The notes under the pieces: generated by a model
The model's input: only the letters and a program-made list of their open reading frames with translations
Database searches by the model: none
What the model was told of the DNA's origin: nothing
DNA from: Saturnia japonica
Taxonomy: Eukaryota; Arthropoda; Insecta; Lepidoptera; Saturniidae
Direction: 5' to 3'
NCBI GenBank assembly: GCA_033032175.1
Contig: CM065310.1
Span: forward strand, 7,812,001-7,876,000
DNA: 64,000 nucleotides
Program-made: the position numbers and the translations under genes
Shown here: one piece after another, positions 57,831 through 64,000 of the stretch
Layout of the letters: each line of letters begins with the position of its first letter
Position numbering within the stretch: the first letter of the stretch is position 1

Positions 57831-58494
57831 GACTATTTGTATTTAAATACATATATAGGTATTTATATGCACGCAAAATGTAATCTATATAAGTGGCTTA
57901 GTTCATAACATTGAAATTTTAGTTGAATATTATTTAAATATAAATGATAAAGTATGGATTTTGTTTTACCCTTTAATCAAACTTCACTGAATTAAACTTT
58001 ATAAGCGACAACACATTATAGATTATTCGCAACTCGCTGCGTACAAGATATAATCCCAAACTTTAGTCTAACGAAGCGCTGTAATAAATTTTCTCTTTTG
58101 TACATAAACAACGTTATTATAAATTTCAGTTCCGAAATACACCCAACACTGTAGTGATAAGGGTCTTTTTCAATGGTTACTTGGAAGTCCTCGGTTGCAT
58201 GTTGTTTGTGCCTTATGCACTTTTTGGGGTACTCGTTAGCCTCAGTACGTCTTCAATTATTCCGCTGTTTTACTCGGTTTTATACTAGTTCTGCAGATTA
58301 ATGAACCTCACTCGATATTTGGAAAATTAGGTAACTGTTTTTGTATGAAATTACAATAGTATAATTTAGGTTCACGAAAATAATTATAAGCAATTCGCAT
58401 CAGTGAGTTATAAATACATAAAAGTTGTTGTAATTGATCATTTGAAAGCACTATCTATGGTAAGATTTTTTGTGTATTTCTTATTACAAATCTA

Positions 58495-58880
58495 TATATT
58501 AATACGTGAAGCAAAAACTTTCGGTACCTTTTTAAGCGTATTGCGTGCACGGAAGATTGTGAGATTTGGCATGGTTAAAGTTTATATGGAGGAGTGCAAA
58601 AAGCTAAAATTTATTTATAATATCGGTTACTAAAATATTAAATTAAATAAATTAATACTGCGAATCCTAACCCGAACAGTGTCATTGAACTCTTCTTCTT
58701 CTTTACATAATGGCAACGTGTGTGTGTCAGACCCTCAAAATATTGACATTGTTACTCAACGAAAAGTGACAGCAAGTAATACTCATAATGAGATAATACT
58801 CATTGTTTAGGTTCATGAATAGTGCAAATGTCAAACAAAAAATAGTCTATGATCAAAAAGTCGCTGGTCGAATTTTGCGC
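58495..58880 (+). repeat. Repeat E copy 2
   Basis: Direct repeat of 29726-30060. It contains an extra ~50 bp with a CTT run ('cttcttcttctttacataat') absent from copy 1. Confidence 0.7.
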
Positions 58881-59044
58881 TCAGGGCGATCGCTAGTAAA
58901 TATAAATATATAAAAATACAATATAAATAAAACATTAATATTAGCTTAGTAAAGTCTTTAAACTTGACAAAAAGTTATTGAAAGCATGTTTATACATTTT
59001 CTGCTTCTTTAACGGATTTTTCACTGGGTAGTGATGTAGAGAAA

Positions 59045-59170
59045 CGTTGATGATTAAGTCTTAACGAACTCGGGCACCACGTCGATTGACGTGGATTTTA
59101 ATCCTAGAAAGTTGCGAGCGAGCGAATTTTCGGTTAAGGAAAACATTGTGACGAAACCATCATAATTGAA
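59045..59170 (+). repeat. tRNA-derived SINE scrap, opposite orientation
   Basis: Reads 'gtcgattgacgtggatttta' then 'ggaaaacattgtgacgaaac', the complement of the head-to-body part of the other SINE copies. Confidence 0.5.
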
Positions 59171-59935
59171 GGGCTTTCAGTATTACTTACTTATTTAGGT
59201 ATCATAGTGAAGATATAGATTTTAAACTAAGAAAACAACATAAACCTGCTTTTATTAAAACTTTGTTGATTAATTATGCCTGAAACGTCAAAATATTGAC
59301 CATTACTTGACGAAGTTTAACGTGTTGACCAATTAATTTTACGGTTCGCGTAAAAAACCTCAATATTTCATTAAAACAATGTAATTTGTTTTGTTTCTCG
59401 ATTTGATCAAAACGTGTATTTAAATACTTAGAAATGTACCGTATATTATTTTATGTTGTGTGACTGTTTCACATTTGCGTCGACTGACCCTTAAACCCTC
59501 ATAAAATACGATACTGGAGAACCTACATTTCTTCCACTTATTTTAATTGGTCACAATAATATTATAAAAATGTATGTATTTAAAAAATTTTGTTCGATCG
59601 GACTTTAATAATTATAGAAATTTTTGAGGAAATCTTTCATATCTATCAGAAAATATATATTGATACGATCTGAGTAAAAATAGGAAAAAAAACACTATTC
59701 TCGAAATATATGGAAACGTCTAGAATATACTCAAAAAATTGAGTATGTATTCTTAAGTACGAATAGACACTGCAGTTAACTCACACATTCAAAACTTATC
59801 GCTTCGATGGCGTAATCTAACAAACAATGATCGAAACATAGACCACTTCCCCTTTTAAACGATGTCGTAAAGTTCAAAGACTTTTTAGAGATTGCGACCT
59901 TTCTTTCATTTTTGTATATAAGCGAGCTGTGTTCC
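59171..59935. other. AT-rich interval, no gene recognised
   Basis: Nothing recognised. A minus-strand frame at 59776-60051 runs into the J-family UTR and is not a gene. Confidence 0.4.
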
Positions 59936-60464
59936 GAGTCCGGACAGTAATCCCGCGCCATACAAGTGACACTATACGTGCAATACTTAGCTACCCACAT
60001 ACAACAGTACACACGTATGACCATACACACGTGCACACCACACTGGTACATAGGTTCTGTAAGGGACCTTTTTTTTCTTTTTTTGCGCTAGTTAGACTAT
60101 TGCGTTAGTTAGTGTAGAAAAACCATTCCGATTACTAAATACACATACGCATGGTTCCCTCCTTCCTCCCAGGAGGAGAGGAACGTGCATATGAATATAT
60201 GTTAGTTAGTTCGAATTTTCTTAGGATTAGGGAATTAGATAGATCGCGACCTTTCTCGCATTCGCGACGACCGCCCGAGCCGAGGTTCGGCCACTCTGGC
60301 ACCCTCGTGCGGGTCGTCAAAACCTTTGTCGGCTGAGTGCCCTAAGCGCTTGCCCCCAAGTCCGGTGAAGCTGTAAAAGCCGCAGCGGCTCTGTTTTTGG
60401 ATAGAGCCCCTAAGGCTAACAGTGTAGTCAGTTCAAAAAAAAAAAAAAAAAGAGTCCGGACAGT
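59936..60464 (+). mobile_element. LINE family J 3' UTR retrocopy with poly(A) and target duplication
   Basis: The insert 59949-60451 is flanked by a 13-bp duplication gagtccggacagt (59936-59948 and 60452-60464) and ends in 17 A (60435-60451). It carries only 3' UTR (compare 14212-14725). The long A run and intact target duplication show recent target-primed insertion of a 5'-truncated transcript. The same UTR without a coding part occurs repeatedly, so a SINE using this tail cannot be excluded. Confidence 0.9.
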
Positions 60465-60894
60465 TCTGTTTTGTACAACCAAGTGGTAAGAATAAGCTAT
60501 AAATAAAAATCTGCAATAGAACCATAGTGAGAGAAAAAGATTCTGTAAATACGACCACAATGTGGTGAAAGTCTAAGTTTAACTGTTTTTGGTTCATTGA
60601 GTACGAATAAATTATGTACGTAAAATCTAATGGCATTTTTACTGTCCAAAGTAAAGTAAATCTGCAGGTTAACATTCACTAAGCTACCTGGTAAATGTCT
60701 GATATTCTCAGTTCGTTATCCTACATTGCGATTTGAGATTCGCCGGCCAGTAGGTACCTTTATGCCGCTATCTCGGCTATTTATTTATAGCAAGTCCAAC
60801 TAAACCTATCATAACACGCCGCTATTGGATTATAATAGGATTCAATAAGCCCAATTTTTTTTATTTTTTTTAGGTTTAGCGTTGTGACCACAAT
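60465..60894. other. AT-rich interval, no gene recognised
   Basis: Nothing recognised. Confidence 0.4.
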
Positions 60895-61065
60895 CTCATT
60901 AGATGTTAAATGATGATGTGGCCCAAGATAGTGATACACTAAGCCTATTGGGGGAACTGGCTCTCAAGTGCAGCTGTCAGAACATAACTACAGGTGTTTG
61001 GAGACAGATTTCCAACTTGCGGGTGGTAGCTAGCCAGGTAAGCATTTACAAAATACCCAAAATTG
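60895..61065 (-). repeat. tRNA-derived SINE body
   Basis: 'gtggcccaagatagtg', 'ggaactggctctcaagtgca', 'agacagatttccaacttgcg' and 'ggtggtagctagccagg' are present. The tRNA-like head is missing. Confidence 0.7.
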
Positions 61066-61319
61066 ATGATTGTGGACATATGCCAGTGGATCTTAATATC
61101 CACCAATTACGGGCATTGGTAAATATATAAGTATTGAATACTAACTACTCAAAATAACTAATGTACATCTGAAGGTAAATACTCTGAAGTTTTAGACTTT
61201 AGTATCATATTCACATTTTAGTAGTATTTAAATTGAGGCCGAAACATATTACTGATTTGCCGGACAATCATTTCATTGACCATGTCAAGCAGGCTTTACT
61301 ATCAAAAGTTTATTATAGG
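61066..61319. other. AT-rich interval, no gene recognised
   Basis: Nothing recognised. Confidence 0.35.
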
Positions 61320-61400
61320 GTGGATCATTATGTGAATGATAGTGATATCTGGAAGTGACTCCCTCTCTGTCCATTCACAAAATTATTAATGTTGCAAAAT
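61320..61400 (+). repeat. LINE family K 3' UTR scrap
   Basis: 'tgaatgatagtgatatctgg' and 'gaagtgactccctctctgtc' match the K UTR start at 10345-10300 (reverse) and 46770. Confidence 0.6.
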
Positions 61401-63599
61401 TGTTAAGATGAAAAACAGGGCAAATTCAAAAACATCCTCACGGTCGCCATCTTGTTGCTTTCCGATATTCAGTCAAACCACTTCATACAAAATATGAAAT
61501 GTGGCGATTTACGACAAGATGTCTCTTCTTAGATATAATTGTGTTTTTTGATGTTTCCCCGTCTTTTGTAACATCTTATACAAGTAAGGTAAGGTACAAA
61601 CGTTTTGTTTTGAAATTTATGTTAATTTTTGAAATCTAAATAACCTATCGCGTGTAAAATTGCCTGGTTTCTGAATCTTTTCAGCTTAACTCGGAAAATA
61701 TTGCCGGGGTACGATTGAAATAAAATTTTCTATCTTACACCTTTTTTAAAACTCATACAAACGTAAGATGTTCTCAAATTGTGGATCTAAAAACTTTCAA
61801 TAAAATTTGACTACTATTATTTTAGTCATAAAATTATCTATAAATCTAAATATTGACTAGGTCGTACGTAACTTTTTCATATTTTTTATAAGTACCTTAG
61901 GTGCAAGCCACACAAAATAGACGTCTAATTGCTTTATTGTAATACTAGCGGTATGCCCGCGACCCCGCACGCGCTTATAGTTTCGCAGTAGTATTTTACA
62001 CCCGTAATTTTATTTTTACCCATATTTTTGACAATTCTTGTGCCGTATCAATTGAGGAATGGCGTGTATTTCCCGTGTACAATTTTCATCAAATAATTCT
62101 TTTTATTTCTTTCTTACCAAAAGCATAAATATGAATAGGTATCCCTAATTTGAGACACGACTGGTTCTTCATACAAACTTTCAACCAAGTTTTATTTTCA
62201 CCATATGTGGAATAACACAATGAAATAATTCACTTCTAGTAAATAATTTACAATAGGTATATCGGTTAGAATATATTCAATTCAATTCAATTCAATGTTT
62301 GTAACAAATTGCCAGCGTCATGTTTTTAATAATATGAAGTTCCTCAACTTCACATGATTAAAGAGAACGTCGATAAATTTGGAAGAAAGAAATGTTACTT
62401 TAAAATACCAATTATAAAACTTAATGTACTATGCAAAAAACATGTTTTATATGAAAATCTAAATCTAATTACGATAAAAACGAGAATATATGTATATATA
62501 TATATATTTAAAAAACAGATATTATTACTAACTATAAACTCTTAGAGAATATTCACAGTGCGATAAATTCTCGCGAGCCGCGATTGACAGCGCACGTCAT
62601 ATTTCTACCATAAAATAAAACAGTAATTATGCGGTACTTACTACGTAGTTAAACAGTTTAAAAACATTCCAGCCAATCTTTAAAATAATACTGGACTATC
62701 ATTTAATAGGTAAATATTAGAAATACAATACAGTTTTTATTAAGTATAACAATATCATATTACTACATACTACTTTATCTTAACCTAAATAGTTTTGTTT
62801 TTAGGCTCACTATGCCTCGTAATTACATGTGGAAATCTTTACGGGCAACCTGATATACTTCCGATGACTTGGAAAGCGCATTACATAGAGTGCATAACAA
62901 TGAAAAGTTGCAGTCTAAGACGGCAAACTGCTTTACTCAACGAAACAGAGAAAGAACAATAATTTTCTAACTTGTTTTTTGTGCTTTTTAATTTGTAATA
63001 TATTTTAATAATAGTACAAAATAATGCAAATGTTTCAGGCGTATAAATTTATTGTAATTTATATTATCTAAACTATACTTACTTATTTACTATTACTTAG
63101 GTACTTACTATACGATATTCATACAACCAAATCGAAATTTTCTAGTAAAATCGAATGGAATTGAATATAGAAATGTTTGAGAATCCTAGTTTCCCTGATT
63201 TCAGAATTAGGTAAGATCGAAATATATTTTTTAACAAATTTTATTTATCTCGACTTACATTAGCTTTTTTAAATAAAAAATTACGTTGAAGTAACGGGGT
63301 TGTCATGGCTACAAAATTTGAATCAACAATTGTTCCTAGCAGTCTTGCATTCAATTTCAGGTACTATATCAATCTTACCCCCTTGTCATTCCATCTTACC
63401 CCTAGTTTTCTTTAATCTTCAGTGGAATTTTATTTCATCTTTTCATATACAGAAACATGATAAAACAAGATTTCATTTTTATGAATAAAACCAACTTTCT
63501 ATTTTCTTTGACCGAAACATGGTTTTTGTAGCGTAATCTTATTTAATTTTTAATACTATGCTTTACAAATAAGACTGCTCATCTCATTAAAAAGTATTT
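61401..63599. other. Long AT-rich interval, no gene recognised
   Basis: An (AT) microsatellite lies at 62481-62508. 61945-62010 has LINE/SINE-tail words ('actagcggtatgcccgcgac'). No gene. Confidence 0.4.
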
Positions 63600-63760
63600 C
63601 TATCTTACCCCCACCCACCTTAATAATTAACTGTAAATATTATTTCTACAACTAAAAAAATATAAAAGGAATTAAAGAAAATCCAGATCGAGTTTCTTGT
63701 CAGCTCTTCACGATATTTTCCGAACCGGTCGTAGTGTTTTGACTTTAATTAATTCCTTCT
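63600..63760 (+). repeat. LINE family K 3' UTR scrap
   Basis: 'actgtaaatattatttctac', 'gatcgagtttcttgtcagct' and 'gaaccggtcgtagtgttttg' in the K order. Confidence 0.6.
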
Positions 63761-64000
63761 TTATTTAATTTATTGAATAAAGTATTTTTTATTTTGGACT
63801 ATAGTAAATGATAAGTATAAGGCAGTACACACAGAAAATATTTCATGTATACATATAAAATGCTTTGTCCTTATTGACTGATGGATCAACGCACAGCCTA
63901 AACCGTTGACCGTAGAGACCTGAAACTTGGAGGATGTATTCTTTGTATGACGTAGGCATCCCATAAGAAATCGGATCGGATCGGATCAGATCTCTAGGGG
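63761..64000. other. AT-rich end of window with short ATCGG tandem
   Basis: A minus-strand frame at 63770-63964 has no motif. 63970-63992 is a short ATCGG/GATC tandem cut by the window end. Confidence 0.4.

Noticed and set aside
60135..60336. Overlapping 61-codon frames on both strands
   Set aside because: They lie within the family J 3' UTR retrocopy; the same frames are broken in the other UTR copies.

Overview
The window looks like AT-rich, repeat-dominated DNA from a lepidopteran (butterfly or moth). Evidence: several decayed non-LTR retrotransposons with insect-type ORF2 proteins, a mariner relative with a D-D-41-D catalytic spacing, a Copia polyprotein, tRNA-headed SINEs, and interspersed repeats whose sequence words I associate with lepidopteran genomes. 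The order-level call is inference; no species is named. I find no convincing host protein-coding exon. The only probable host feature is a promoter plus non-coding first exon on the minus strand near 8.63-8.96 kb, which would belong to a gene running left, out of the window.

Layout. 1-8.5 kb: short diverged repeats (named here A, B, C, M, D), one SINE and intron-like AT-rich DNA. 8.6-9.0 kb: candidate minus-strand promoter and exon 1. 10.1-10.6 kb: minus-strand LINE (family K) with the end of ORF2 and 3' UTR. 13.9-14.7 kb: LINE (family J) ORF2 end plus 3' UTR. 15.4-16.3 kb: 3' half of a CR1/jockey-type LINE. 19.59-20.90 kb: complete but dead DD41D mariner with 32-bp terminal inverted repeats and TA target duplication. 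23.95-27.9 kb: the largest LINE, with ORF1 and a 965-codon ORF2 broken by only three stops. 28.96-29.4 kb: R1/I-like LINE scrap. 31.3-36.8 kb: three RTE-type LINE 3' ends, two being ~98% identical and flanked by target duplications. 37.7-38.06 kb: a SINE split by a LINE 3' end. 45.5-46.2 kb: a tandem trimer of a LINE/SINE tail followed by a 17-bp minisatellite. 49.23-51.57 kb: IS630/Tc1/mariner-type element with DD~80E spacing. 51.57-56.91 kb: an 820-bp direct duplication enclosing a 5'-truncated Copia polyprotein. 57-61 kb: RTE remnant, SINEs, repeat E and a poly(A)-tailed family J 3' UTR copy with a 13-bp target duplication. 61-64 kb: AT-rich DNA with K-family 3' UTR scraps.

How the parts relate. 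Nothing here forms an operon or pathway. The interplay is historical: elements landed in one another, for example a DD~80E transposon in a K-family LINE 3' UTR and a LINE tail in a SINE. The most informative locus is 49.2-56.9 kb, where the Copia fragment and the second copy of the 820-bp duplication meet exactly at the TA that flanks the DD~80E element. This suggests one break at the transposon end was repaired by capturing retrotransposon cDNA. All positions were read by eye; identities are estimates from direct comparison, not alignments.
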